NCBI GenBank assembly: GCA_947070915.1
Contig: CAMTDY010000026.1
Span: 1-20,965 of the forward strand
Source: an uncultured Roseburia sp.
GTDB taxonomy: Bacteria > Bacillota > Clostridia > Lachnospirales > Lachnospiraceae
Direction of reading: 5' to 3'
DNA: 20,965 bases
This document shows, piece by piece, positions 13,809-20,965 of the stretch. Below the pieces are notes generated by a model. That model was given only the letters and a program-made list of their open reading frames with translations, was not told the origin of the DNA and did no database searches. The position numbers and the translations under genes were made by a program. Each line of letters starts with the position of its first letter. Positions within the stretch are counted from its first letter, which is position 1.

Positions 13809-14492
13809 ATGAATAGCCGGCTACAGGCAGAACACATTCAAAAATCATACCGCCGGGGAAAGCATCCTGTTCTCCAGGATATCTCCTTTACCGCGGAGTC
13901 CGGTCAATGTATTGGAATTCTCGGCGCAAACGGGTGTGGGAAATCCACCCTGCTTTCCATCCTTGCCGGGGTCCAGCTGCCGGATTCCGGTACCTTGTAT
14001 TGGAATGGCAACCCCCTGGGAGACCGGGCCAGAGATCAAGGTATTATTGGTTATGTTCCCCAGGAGAACCCGCTGATCGAGGAACTTTCCGCCTATGACA
14101 ACCTGCGGTTGTGGTACTGTGACAGCGCTCTCGGCCTTGATACTGCGCTCCGGGATGGTGTGCTCGCCATGCTGGGCATACCGGATTTTCTACATACCCG
14201 TGTCAGTCAGATGTCAGGCGGCATGAAAAAACGGCTGAGTATCGGGTGTGCGGTGGCCGACGATCCCCACATTCTTCTGCTGGATGAACCCGGTGCCGCC
14301 CTGGATCTCATCTGCAAAGAGCGGATCAGCGTATATCTGAAGGAATGCAAGTCACAGGGAAAGATCCTTCTTCTTGCCACTCATGAAGACAGGGAGATCG
14401 AACTTTGTGATAAGATCTATATCCTCAAAAATGGTGTTCTGACGGAACCGGATTATGACGGAAATATCCACCATCTGGCAGGACTTATCTGA
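13809..14492 (+). CDS. ABC exporter ATPase of the second exporter
   Basis: This 227-residue short ATPase has Walker A GANGCGKST (39-47), Q-loop Gln85 in YVPQEN, signature MSGGM (135-139), Walker B ILLLDEP (155-161) and switch His192 in LATHEDRE. It lacks the ~90-residue C-terminal extension of the ATPase at 9001-8060, so it belongs to a different subfamily and is not a recent duplicate. GGAGG sits 7 nt before the ATG. The two following genes supply the permeases. The residue after Walker B (LLDEPGAALDL) reads PGAALD where most have PTAGLD, a mild D-loop variation. The substrate is unknown. Confidence 0.9.
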   Translation: MNSRLQAEHIQKSYRRGKHPVLQDISFTAESGQCIGILGANGCGKSTLLSILAGVQLPDSGTLYWNGNPLGDRARDQGIIGYVPQENPLIEELSAYDNLRLWYCDSALGLDTALRDGVLAMLGIPDFLHTRVSQMSGGMKKRLSIGCAVADDPHILLLDEPGAALDLICKERISVYLKECKSQGKILLLATHEDREIELCDKIYILKNGVLTEPDYDGNIHHLAGLI

Positions 14493-14507
14493 AGGAACGA
14501 AACAAAT

Positions 14508-15746
14508 ATGAAGCGAATGCGGATCTATTTTGAGTTAACATGCAAAACATGTTTCCAGGCAGTCCCCGGAATACTGACCGGTGTTTTCGCCATCAGCCTG
14601 CTGCTGGGGGGACTTCTTTTTGTATGCCACCAGAATCAGAAAGATACCAAAGCTTCTTTTGTACTGCGCATCGGTATCGCCGCCCAGGAACAGGAGCCTT
14701 ATCTGGACTGGATGGTCTCCGCCATCCAGAACATGCAGAGCCTGGAATTTAACTGCCAGTTCACCAAAATATCACCCGGGACAACCGAGGAAAAACTTCT
14801 TCAAGGCAAACTGGACGCTGTATTTATCATACCAAAAGACTACATCGCCTCTCTTATACAGGGAAGTGAAAACCCTCTGATCATACGCTTTGGCACCTCA
14901 GATACAACCATTGCCGGCTTTCTTGTGAGACAGATCGGCGAAGCGGCCTCCCGCTTGATGATCAACACCCAGGCCGGGATCTATACCATGAAAGAAATAT
15001 ATCGGGAAGAGGATATAGCCGATGCCAGTTCCGACGAGCTCTCCCTAAACCTGAAATACCTGGACGCCATCCTTCGCAGAGACAAACTGATCTCCGTTGA
15101 GGAAGTTCCTGTCCAGGGTACACCTGCCGGCAGTTCTGCCCTGGTGTCCTCTGGCATCGTTCTTTTGATGTTATTTTGCGGTCTTGTATGTCCCGACATT
15201 CTGCGACCGGAATCCAGAAGCATGCAGGAAAAATTGTTCCGCTGTGGTATCCGTCCCTTTCACCAGATCCTTTTCCGTTATCTGGCGCTGGCACTGTTAT
15301 TCTCCTGTCTGTATCTGATACTGTCCCTGATATTTTCTATCTGGATATCCCTCTCCGGCGGACTGATCCCCGATCCGGCTCCTCAAAGCTTTGCTGGCTG
15401 GCTTTTCTGCTTTCTACGGCTTTATCCCCTGGTCTTTCCAGTGTGCGCCCTGATCCAGTTCGCCTATGCACTGGTTCAGGATAAAATATTTAGCGTACTA
15501 TTTTTATTTTTCCTTATTGTCGTTATAGGGTATCTCTCCGGCTGCTTTTATCCCCTCTCCTGGCTGCCCCGGAGTTTTCAGCAGTTATCCTTCTTTTTAC
15601 CGGTCCGCCATATGCTGGATTATACCGATGGCTGTCTCTGCGGGAACTGGTCTCTTACTTCATTTTTATATATGAACCTTTATGGTGCCGGTCTGATCTT
15701 TGCCTCCCTCGTGATCCGGATCTGTCGCGGAAGGAGGCAAGGATGA
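14508..15746 (+). CDS. ABC-2 type permease, first of the second exporter
   Basis: This 412-residue permease has an N-terminal helix (about 20-39, ILTGVFAISLLLGGLLFVCH), an extracytoplasmic region of about 170 residues including GKLDAVFIIPKDYIASLIQG, and six C-terminal helices from SSGIVLLMLFCGLVCPD on. The module KLDAVFIIPKDY is the type seen in ABC2_membrane_3 permeases (compare GILTVGEKP and CVIRIPKGY in the first exporter). The ribosome binding site is weak (AAGGA, about 11 nt away), but the ATG is 15 nt after the ATPase stop, so coupling is likely. It ends by overlapping the next permease at ATGA. Confidence 0.82.
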   Translation: MKRMRIYFELTCKTCFQAVPGILTGVFAISLLLGGLLFVCHQNQKDTKASFVLRIGIAAQEQEPYLDWMVSAIQNMQSLEFNCQFTKISPGTTEEKLLQGKLDAVFIIPKDYIASLIQGSENPLIIRFGTSDTTIAGFLVRQIGEAASRLMINTQAGIYTMKEIYREEDIADASSDELSLNLKYLDAILRRDKLISVEEVPVQGTPAGSSALVSSGIVLLMLFCGLVCPDILRPESRSMQEKLFRCGIRPFHQILFRYLALALLFSCLYLILSLIFSIWISLSGGLIPDPAPQSFAGWLFCFLRLYPLVFPVCALIQFAYALVQDKIFSVLFLFFLIVVIGYLSGCFYPLSWLPRSFQQLSFFLPVRHMLDYTDGCLCGNWSLTSFLYMNLYGAGLIFASLVIRICRGRRQG

Positions 15747-16903
15747 AAAAAATTCAGATATGGTTTTGGCTGATCCTGAAACGGCTGATAAAAAATCCAA
15801 TATTTGTCCTTACGTTGCTCCTGATCCCGGCTCTGGTTCTTGGGATCCGCTTTAGTGCAGGAGCCGGAACTTCTATGCTGAAGGTCGCCATCTATGTTCC
15901 GAAAGGTGATTCCGGGCGCATGGAACAGCAGCTTGCCCGCCATCTGATCAAATCTTCCCAGAAGGCAGTTACCTTTTATATGGCGGGATCAGAAAAAGAC
16001 CTGCGCCTGGATGTGGCAGAGAACCGGGCTGCCTGCGGCTATATTCTTCCAAAAGATCTGGAAACATCCCTTAGTGAGTTTTCTATTTCCGGGAAGCCTG
16101 CCCTAAAAGCAGTGCGCCAGAAAGATGAACTCCGGACAAAGATCATAGATGAACTGGTCTTCAGCAGCATCTATGATAAAATGTCCTATGATATATTGGC
16201 CGGATTCATCCATAAAAAAACAGGGAAGGACCTCTCCCCTGAACACAAAAAGAACTTTATAAAATACCAGAAAAGCCAGATATTTATTGAATACCAGTAT
16301 GCCGACGGCAGCGCCAATCGCATTCTTCAAAAGGACCAGAATCCAATGATACTTCCCCTTCGGGGCGTGACCGCGGTGCTTCTGCTGCTGGCAGGCATGA
16401 CCGGCACCCTGTTCTGGTATCAAGACAAAAATAATAAATTATTTGTCAGACTTGCAAGAAGAGAACGGTATCCCATCCGCCTGCTCTATGTGGCAGTTCC
16501 GGTTCTTTTAGCCGGTCTCTTCGGACTTACCGCTATATTTCTCACAGGGGTCTCCTCCGCTCCCGGTAGCGAGATCCAGACAATGGTGGTCTATCTGCTG
16601 GACATCATCGTCTTCTGCAGCTTCCTACGGCTGCTCCTTCCCCGGAAAGAGTGGATATTAGCTGCCATCCCTGTCTTTACAGTGGGGAGCCTGATCGTAT
16701 CCCCTGTTTTTACCGATCTGTCCCTGCTGTTTCCATTTCTGAAATATGCCCGCCTGTTTACCCCGGTCACTTGGTATCTGAAGGGTATCCACAGCGCCAG
16801 CGGCAGACTTCTTATGCTGGTACCCGTATTCATACTTCCTGTATTGGAAATCCTTCTGCGCAGGCTCTATCTATGGTTTCACGTCAATGAGGACATACTC
16901 TGA
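15743..16903 (+). CDS. ABC-2 type permease, second of the second exporter
   Basis: This 386-residue permease has an N-terminal helix (about 16-33), a large extracytoplasmic region with GYILPKDLETSLSEF, and a C-terminal group of about six helices from LRGVTAVLLLLAGMTGTLFW. It starts inside the stop of the previous permease (ATGA overlap) with AGGAGG upstream, so the two subunits are made together and probably form a heterodimer. Its last 33 bases run into the 3' end of the convergent phosphoesterase gene. Export of a small hydrophobic or peptide substrate is the family expectation; nothing here identifies it. Confidence 0.82.
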   Translation: MKKIQIWFWLILKRLIKNPIFVLTLLLIPALVLGIRFSAGAGTSMLKVAIYVPKGDSGRMEQQLARHLIKSSQKAVTFYMAGSEKDLRLDVAENRAACGYILPKDLETSLSEFSISGKPALKAVRQKDELRTKIIDELVFSSIYDKMSYDILAGFIHKKTGKDLSPEHKKNFIKYQKSQIFIEYQYADGSANRILQKDQNPMILPLRGVTAVLLLLAGMTGTLFWYQDKNNKLFVRLARRERYPIRLLYVAVPVLLAGLFGLTAIFLTGVSSAPGSEIQTMVVYLLDIIVFCSFLRLLLPRKEWILAAIPVFTVGSLIVSPVFTDLSLLFPFLKYARLFTPVTWYLKGIHSASGRLLMLVPVFILPVLEILLRRLYLWFHVNEDIL

Positions 16904-17980
16904 ATGCCCTCCCGTCCGCACCGCATAGCCCCACCCGGCGATGCCGGAACTGACGATGGCATGGAAACCCTTTATATTTTTTATTCCGTAATTCATTTCG
17001 TTGATCCCCAAAAGCTCTGCCAGCTGTCCTGTGGGCCAGATCTGTCCCGCATGGGTATGCCCCGAAAGCTGCAGATCCACCCCGGCAGCTGCATTTTCTT
17101 CCAGATCCACCGGCCGGTGGTCAAGAACGACCTTGTAAGAACCGGGCTCCAGATCTGCACCCAGTTCCTGAACGCTCTTGCGGTTCCGGTCCAAAGACTG
17201 TTCCATCCGTCCGATAACCGCCAGTTCCGGCGTCACCTGCACTGCCTCATCCTCCAGCACCCGGATCCGGCTGCCGTTAAGCACACGGCGCAGCTCCTCC
17301 ATGCTATATTCTGCCTGTTCCGAATAATGATTGGGATCATGGTTCCCCCAGATATAGTACACACCATACTTTGCGTTAATATTCCCCAGCGCAGCAGCAG
17401 CTTCCTCCATCATTGACTTTTCTGTTCTCTCATCAAAGATATCCCCTGTAAGAACAACAATATCCGGATCCTTCGCCTGAATTTTTTCACAATAACCGCA
17501 AAGCTCCTCCACTCCCATCGTCGTTCCCATATGTAGATCTGAGATCTGGGCAATTCTCAGCCCCTCTCCCGATATCTTATCAGACTGCAGTGTGTAAGTG
17601 GTCTCTTTCACCTGGTAAATATTAAAATAGCCATATGTAAAAAATACGCTGACAACCAGTACAGGAATGATCCCACTTTTATGGACCACATTCCATATCC
17701 GCACTCCTCTGCTCTCTTTCAGATGCCTTTTAAGGAGCCGGTGAATCCCATCCAGCAATAATGAGCACATAACAAAATAGAGCACCGCCACAGCTCCCAC
17801 ACCATATACCCGCCACCCTGCCGCCGCACATGCCGCGGCAAAGACCACAGAGATGATCTTATCCGCCTTTTTACTCCGTTTTATGCGAAACAGCGACAAA
17901 AGCCGTTTCATAAAATGGTACAGATAAATTCCCACAGGAATATAGATGACCGCTGGCATCAGATAAAACAAAACCCTCAT
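16871..17980 (-). CDS. Membrane-anchored metallophosphoesterase (YkuE/YaeI type)
   Basis: This 369-residue protein has about four N-terminal membrane helices (2-22, 43-55, 60-80, 103-121), then a calcineurin-like phosphoesterase domain outside or at the membrane face. Metal ligands are visible: Asp148 and His150 in SDLHMG, Asp180 in LTGDIFD, Asn213-His214 in GNHDP, His288 in LDHRP, and His308 and His310 in SGHTHAGQ. Relatives hydrolyse phosphodiesters of lipid or envelope origin (B. subtilis YkuE is cell-wall associated, E. coli YaeI is UDP-2,3-diacylglucosamine pyrophosphatase-like); the substrate here is unknown. The ATG at 17980 follows GGAGG. The gene converges with and overlaps the second exporter operon, so it is not part of it. 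Confidence 0.9.
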   Translation of the reverse strand: MRVLFYLMPAVIYIPVGIYLYHFMKRLLSLFRIKRSKKADKIISVVFAAACAAAGWRVYGVGAVAVLYFVMCSLLLDGIHRLLKRHLKESRGVRIWNVVHKSGIIPVLVVSVFFTYGYFNIYQVKETTYTLQSDKISGEGLRIAQISDLHMGTTMGVEELCGYCEKIQAKDPDIVVLTGDIFDERTEKSMMEEAAAALGNINAKYGVYYIWGNHDPNHYSEQAEYSMEELRRVLNGSRIRVLEDEAVQVTPELAVIGRMEQSLDRNRKSVQELGADLEPGSYKVVLDHRPVDLEENAAAGVDLQLSGHTHAGQIWPTGQLAELLGINEMNYGIKNIKGFHAIVSSGIAGWGYAVRTGGHSEYVLIDVKP

Positions 17981-18004
17981 TTGCGTGAACCTCCATCATT
18001 TTTT

Positions 18005-18052
18005 GCCCGGCGGCGCGAATTGGAATCCAGTTTCAGATATATACCGCCTGGC
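18005..18052 (-). promoter_or_regulatory. Leader hairpin before the metallophosphoesterase gene
   Basis: Arms 18005-18013 and 18044-18052 pair in eight of nine positions (minus strand GCCAGGCGG / CCGCCGGGC), with an inner TGGATTCCA dyad. The right foot lies just before the ribosome binding site and the left foot at the predicted transcript start, so it could affect translation or stability. Confidence 0.35.
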
Positions 18053-18062
18053 TGCTCCCCCT

Positions 18063-18093
18063 ATCATAACATCTGTAGCCGGCTCCAGGGCAA
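18063..18093 (-). promoter_or_regulatory. Candidate promoter of the phosphoesterase with a dyad in a 19-bp spacer
   Basis: The minus strand reads TTGCCC (18093-18088), 19 bp, TATGAT (18068-18063). The 16-bp near-palindrome CTGGAGCCGGCTACAG (18088-18073) fills most of the spacer. This is the layout used by MerR-type activators, but the -35 is weak and no matching regulator is adjacent. Confidence 0.35.
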
Positions 18094-18148
18094 GCTTTTT
18101 TTGAAAATTCACAAAATCTACACATTTTTCCTGTTATGGATCCCTGGC

Positions 18149-18598
18149 CTAGAAGTCTTGATCCAGTATCGGCACCCCAAAATACACAACACTTTTATCT
18201 TCATTTTCATCATAGGTGATCGCCACGTTCATGTTGATCATCTTTCCATTTACCCGTTTCACCATATTGATGCCATTGGTATAGCCATAGGCTACATAGT
18301 ACCCCTTCGTCTCCTGTTCCATAATACTTCCTCCGCCCTCATAACCGAACAGGCTCTGCGCCATTCTCTGTTTCTCCTCCGTGGACAGTCTCCCGGGCAG
18401 TTTTCCCATGATCCAGCCGCCCTCCCGGCAGATCTCAGAAAGTTCCCCGCTCTGCGCGGCGATGGCAAGCTGATTTCTGGCAAATGCCTGGGTCATATCA
18501 TTTCGGTTCACATATGCTTTCGTCAATATGATCTGGGCAAACACCACGATCCAGAGTGTGCAGACCACGGATATCATAATTTTTATTTTTCTACTCAT
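18149..18598 (-). CDS. Short YwmB-like secreted or membrane-anchored protein
   Basis: This 149-residue protein has a basic start and one hydrophobic segment (about 7-28), so it is a signal peptide or anchor. The C-terminal stretch resembles the end of the YwmB family (DUF1779, TATA-box-binding-protein-like fold): YYVAYGYTNGINMVKRVNGK, INMNVAITYDENEDKSVVYF and GVPILD. The protein is shorter than B. subtilis YwmB. The function of the family is unsettled; it is common in endospore formers. The start at 18598 (MSRKIK) has AGGGAG upstream; the longer reading to 18721 begins before a promoter at 18687-18715, so I reject it. I am fairly sure of the gene and moderately sure of the family, which I call from memory. 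Confidence 0.72.
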   Translation of the reverse strand: MSRKIKIMISVVCTLWIVVFAQIILTKAYVNRNDMTQAFARNQLAIAAQSGELSEICREGGWIMGKLPGRLSTEEKQRMAQSLFGYEGGGSIMEQETKGYYVAYGYTNGINMVKRVNGKMINMNVAITYDENEDKSVVYFGVPILDQDF

Positions 18599-18686
18599 AC
18601 GCTTCTCCCTTCCCGTCCGATGGCAGTACCGGACGAACAAAAACCCTTTCGGTTTCTTTGGGAAAAGTATGTCCATTTCTTTCAAA

Positions 18687-18715
18687 ATTATACCAGATAA
18701 AAATAGAATAGCAAA
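18687..18715 (-). promoter_or_regulatory. Promoter for the YwmB-like gene
   Basis: The minus strand has an extended -10 TGGTATAAT (TATAAT at 18692-18687) and TTTGCT 17 bp upstream as a weak -35. It lies about 90 nt before the chosen start. Confidence 0.5.
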
Positions 18716-18720
18716 CGACA

Positions 18721-18743
18721 AGAAACCCGCAAAGCAGGTTTCT
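18721..18743 (-). terminator. Hairpin after the GLUG-repeat gene
   Basis: AGAAACC (18721-18727) pairs with GGTTTCT (18737-18743), with an inner GC-AAA-GC stem. The minus strand continues TTGTCGTTT, so the T-tract is interrupted. It lies about 50 nt after the stop at 18795 and ahead of the next promoter, which fits a terminator. Confidence 0.5.
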
Positions 18744-18794
18744 CGCTGTTATGAACACAATAGCACTGTTGTGCTGACTGTATGTCTTTCCTTG

Positions 18795-20768
18795 TCAGCT
18801 TTTTTTCTTTGCTGATTTTTTTGTCTCATTATTGTTCTTGAGAACCAGCCGCCTGACCTTCGGCGAATACACCCAGTATTTGGAGGAAAGCTTCGGACAG
18901 TTTGCTTTCGTGATCCGGGACACCTTTTTGCCCAGTGGCTTCAGGTTCTTTGATGACGGTTTCAGACCATACAGCTCACCGGAACCTGTGCTGTAGTTAT
19001 CAAATACCGCATGTTTCCCCTGCACATAAAGAAGCTTTCCGCAATAACCCGAAACCAAAGCCCTCACACCCGATTTCTTAGGGCCTGTTACCTTCCCGAC
19101 GTTGTAATTATATTTCATTCTCGGTTCCCGTTTCTCACCCTTTAACGTCCAGCCGCCATCATAGCCGCCGACAACGCCGCCGACGATCCCTCCCTTTGAC
19201 TTACAGGAAACCATTCCTGCATTATAACAGTTTGTGACTTCCACATATGGGGAAGCATTATGGCCTGCTACACCTCCCATACTCAATCCATATAAGTTCG
19301 GATTATCCTTTCTGGCACTTACTTTTCCCTTATTGTAACACTGGGTTATCGTCTTATTGTAAAGGGCAAACAATCCGCCTACACATGCCTCCATATCTTC
19401 TCCCTGTGAACCATTGTCTTTTGTTCTGCCTGAAAAACTGACCGTACCCTTATTGTAGCACTTCTGTCCTTTCCAGATGATCTGGCTCAACAGGCCGCCA
19501 ACATGTGTCCCCGTTGTATTTTTGAGCTTATAAGTCATTTGAACCTTTCCGATGTTTCCGCTCGATGTGATATAATCCGCACGTATTGCGATACCTGCTG
19601 CATAAGCTCCGCCTGGACACCTGATTTCACCTGCAGGATGAGGGTCCTGCCATGTATATTTCACAGGAGTTTCATAATTCATTCCGTCGGCATGAACCTT
19701 CAACGCCACCTTCCCTGAGTTCGTACAGGACGTTATCGTTCCGTGCTTGCCAACTTCCCGCGCATATGCCACAAGGCCAGCTGCACTCATCCCGGCTTCC
19801 GAATCACTTCCACCACCATATCCGCTTAACGAAATATTGCCGGAATTCCTGCACTTTGTTAATTTACTATAATTAAAATTACCACCAAGCCCGGCGACAG
19901 ACGCCCCTCTTGAATTATCTGAATTTTTACAGTTTACCGAGATATTGGCACTGTTTGAGCAGTTTGCCATCGTGCCGCTGCCACTGCCAGTGATTCCCCC
20001 TACTGAAAACCCAGTATAACGGAGAGGATTTTCCCTGAGACTTTTAACAAAAATTTTCCCTGAGACATGAACCTTGTCAAATTTACAGTTTGATGCCTGG
20101 GATACCAGTGCTCCCACTGTCGCATAATCCTCTGTCTGTACATTGATGTTTACCTTTGTCAGTGACAGGTTCTTGAACGTCGCCCCCGAGGCTGCATAAA
20201 AAATTCCGGCGCATGGCTCCTCAACGATCAGGTCGTGGCCGCCGCCCGCTGTCAGATCATGCTTAACCTCCTGTCCGATGACAAAGGTTTTGTTCACCGT
20301 ATATCCTTTTATTTTGTGTCCCCTGCCATCCAGCACACCAGTAAATGGATAATCCCAGAACAACTGCGTACCTGCAGGAACGGTAATATCCTTTGTCAGA
20401 TAATAACTTCCACTCGGGATGTCTTCCATCGCCTTCAGATCCTGAAAGCTGGAAATCGCCTTTTTCTCGCCTGGCTTCATCTTCGTAGCTGGCGCCGGTT
20501 TTCTTGGTACTGGCGTCACCTTAGGCGCCGGGGCGGCATCCTGTTCTTTCGTAACTGCCGGAGTTTTCGCTGGCGACGGTCTTGGCGTCTGCCGGATGAG
20601 CGGTCCATGGTCCGGTCCGAGCGGCAGGGACCAGTCCGGCTCAGATGATTTCTGTGCCGGCACTTCCTCATCTGCTCTGGCCAGGGTGGGAACATCATTT
20701 CCTGCCAACACCATTGCTCCAGACAGCAGCACAAAGCACAGAATGATACGCAGTATAGCTCTTTTCAT
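18795..20768 (-). CDS. Secreted GLUG-repeat (beta-helix) surface protein
   Basis: This is a 657-residue exported protein. The signal peptide covers about residues 1-32 (hydrophobic LRIILCFVLLSGAMVLA). A Pro/Ala/Lys-rich spacer (about 35-105) leads to a right-handed beta-helix region of GLUG-type repeats such as VGGLFALYNKTITQCYNKGK, GGVAGHNASPYVEVTNCYNA and TSCTNSGKVAL. The pattern is a Gly-Gly turn, then N-x-x-N-x-G-x-V every 40-60 residues. The C-terminus is Lys-rich (NNNETKKSAKKKS) without an LPxTG motif, choline repeat or membrane anchor, so attachment may be by charge or the protein may be released. GLUG proteins include adhesin-like cell-surface proteins. The ATG at 20768 is preceded by an in-frame GTG at 20771; AGGAGG serves either. 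A LytTR-like repeat pair lies upstream. Confidence 0.87.
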   Translation of the reverse strand: MKRAILRIILCFVLLSGAMVLAGNDVPTLARADEEVPAQKSSEPDWSLPLGPDHGPLIRQTPRPSPAKTPAVTKEQDAAPAPKVTPVPRKPAPATKMKPGEKKAISSFQDLKAMEDIPSGSYYLTKDITVPAGTQLFWDYPFTGVLDGRGHKIKGYTVNKTFVIGQEVKHDLTAGGGHDLIVEEPCAGIFYAASGATFKNLSLTKVNINVQTEDYATVGALVSQASNCKFDKVHVSGKIFVKSLRENPLRYTGFSVGGITGSGSGTMANCSNSANISVNCKNSDNSRGASVAGLGGNFNYSKLTKCRNSGNISLSGYGGGSDSEAGMSAAGLVAYAREVGKHGTITSCTNSGKVALKVHADGMNYETPVKYTWQDPHPAGEIRCPGGAYAAGIAIRADYITSSGNIGKVQMTYKLKNTTGTHVGGLLSQIIWKGQKCYNKGTVSFSGRTKDNGSQGEDMEACVGGLFALYNKTITQCYNKGKVSARKDNPNLYGLSMGGVAGHNASPYVEVTNCYNAGMVSCKSKGGIVGGVVGGYDGGWTLKGEKREPRMKYNYNVGKVTGPKKSGVRALVSGYCGKLLYVQGKHAVFDNYSTGSGELYGLKPSSKNLKPLGKKVSRITKANCPKLSSKYWVYSPKVRRLVLKNNNETKKSAKKKS

Positions 20769-20815
20769 CACTCATATCCTCCTCAATTTTAAGGTTCTTC
20801 TTCTCGTTAATGTCC

Positions 20816-20846
20816 ATTATATCACCTTTTATTATCCACTTTTCAA
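20816..20846 (-). promoter_or_regulatory. Promoter for the GLUG-repeat gene
   Basis: The minus strand has an extended -10 TGATATAAT (TATAAT at 20821-20816), identical to the agrD element. TTGAAA (20846-20841) stands 19 bp upstream, longer than optimal, suggesting dependence on an activator. Confidence 0.6.
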
Positions 20847-20850
20847 CTTG

Positions 20851-20884
20851 AGTGCGAATGGTAATTATGTAGTGTGAATGGTAA
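20851..20884 (-). repeat. Two 14-bp direct repeats at 20-bp period, candidate LytTR operator
   Basis: AGTGCGAATGGTAA (20851-20864) and AGTGTGAATGGTAA (20871-20884) differ at one base; on the minus strand each contains ACCATTCRC. Spacing, orientation and distance to the -10 (about 31 bp) match those at agrD (about 33 bp), and both sets share C-R-TTCAC in one copy. The array also lies 10 bp upstream of a plus-strand -35, so control of both directions is possible. Confidence 0.6.
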
Positions 20885-20894
20885 ATTTCATGCA

Positions 20895-20923
20895 TTTACA
20901 TCCTCCCGATAAAATGGTACAAT
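20895..20923 (+). promoter_or_regulatory. Plus-strand promoter for a gene beyond the right edge
   Basis: The -35 TTTACA (20895-20900) and -10 TACAAT (20918-20923) are 17 bp apart. A ribosome binding site AAGGAGA follows at 20949-20955, close to the window end, so the coding start should lie within a few bases past 20965. Confidence 0.6.
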
Positions 20924-20965
20924 AAAAAGCGGACAAATACATCCCTTAAAAGGAGACAGTAAATA

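Noticed and set aside
5760..16903. Second exporter as a recent duplicate of the first
   Set aside because: The ATPases differ in length by about 90 residues and in signature (LSGGLLRR against MSGGMKKR), and the permeases share only overall layout.
18773..18806. Plus-strand hairpin GCTGAC/GTCAGC followed by seven T residues
   Set aside because: There is no plus-strand gene to terminate here; the T run is the complement of the Lys codons at the end of the GLUG gene.
20851..20884. Two near-identical repeats as a CRISPR remnant
   Set aside because: Only two 14-bp units with a 6-bp gap, no spacers of CRISPR length and no cas genes; promoter position favours an operator.
20695..20895. A 66-aa minus-strand frame across the GLUG promoter and start
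   Set aside because: It begins within the -10/repeat region, overlaps the signal peptide in another frame and has no recognisable product.

Overview
This window looks like a chromosomal segment of an anaerobic, spore-forming Firmicute, most likely a Lachnospiraceae-type Clostridium relative. The evidence is the spmA-spmB sporulation pair, Gram-positive style ribosome binding sites (AGGAGG), TATAAT promoters, an AgrBD-type peptide system, linearmycin-resistance-like ABC exporters and a secreted GLUG-repeat protein. No rRNA, tRNA, IS element, phage gene or CRISPR array was seen. The assignment is from protein character only, and no gap between genes exceeds about 220 bases.

Left part (1-2744, all minus strand): a complete-looking agr-type quorum-sensing locus cut by the left edge. 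In transcription order it holds a LytTR response regulator (2551-1835), an AgrC-like kinase (1831-563), a 47-residue AgrD-type pre-peptide (451-308) and the start of the AgrB processing protease (304 to the edge). The agrD-agrB pair has its own promoter region, with an extended -10 inside a long palindrome and 20-bp-spaced direct repeats typical of LytTR binding sites.

2745-5688 (minus): a MerR-type regulator fused to a SAM methyltransferase behind a textbook MerR promoter (19-bp spacer over a dyad), a small XRE-type regulator, and the overlapping spore maturation genes spmA and spmB.

5760-10920: a module resembling Bacillus LnrJK-LnrLMN. An ATPase and two ABC-2 permeases (minus) lie divergent from a NarL-type two-component system (plus), with a palindrome in front of the two-component promoter. 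A membrane-anchored zinc-ribbon protein (12740-10896) converges on the response regulator and overlaps its 3' end.

12955-16903 (plus): a small soluble chemoreceptor followed by a second, shorter ATPase-permease-permease exporter, probably one transcription unit. Its last permease overlaps a convergent metallophosphoesterase (17980-16871).

18149-20768 (minus): a YwmB-like secreted protein and a large secreted GLUG-repeat protein. The GLUG gene has two nearly identical 14-bp direct repeats at a 20-bp period upstream of an extended -10, the same layout as the agrD promoter. This suggests, but does not prove, that the peptide system or a related LytTR regulator controls it. A plus-strand promoter and ribosome binding site at the right edge point to a gene beyond the window.
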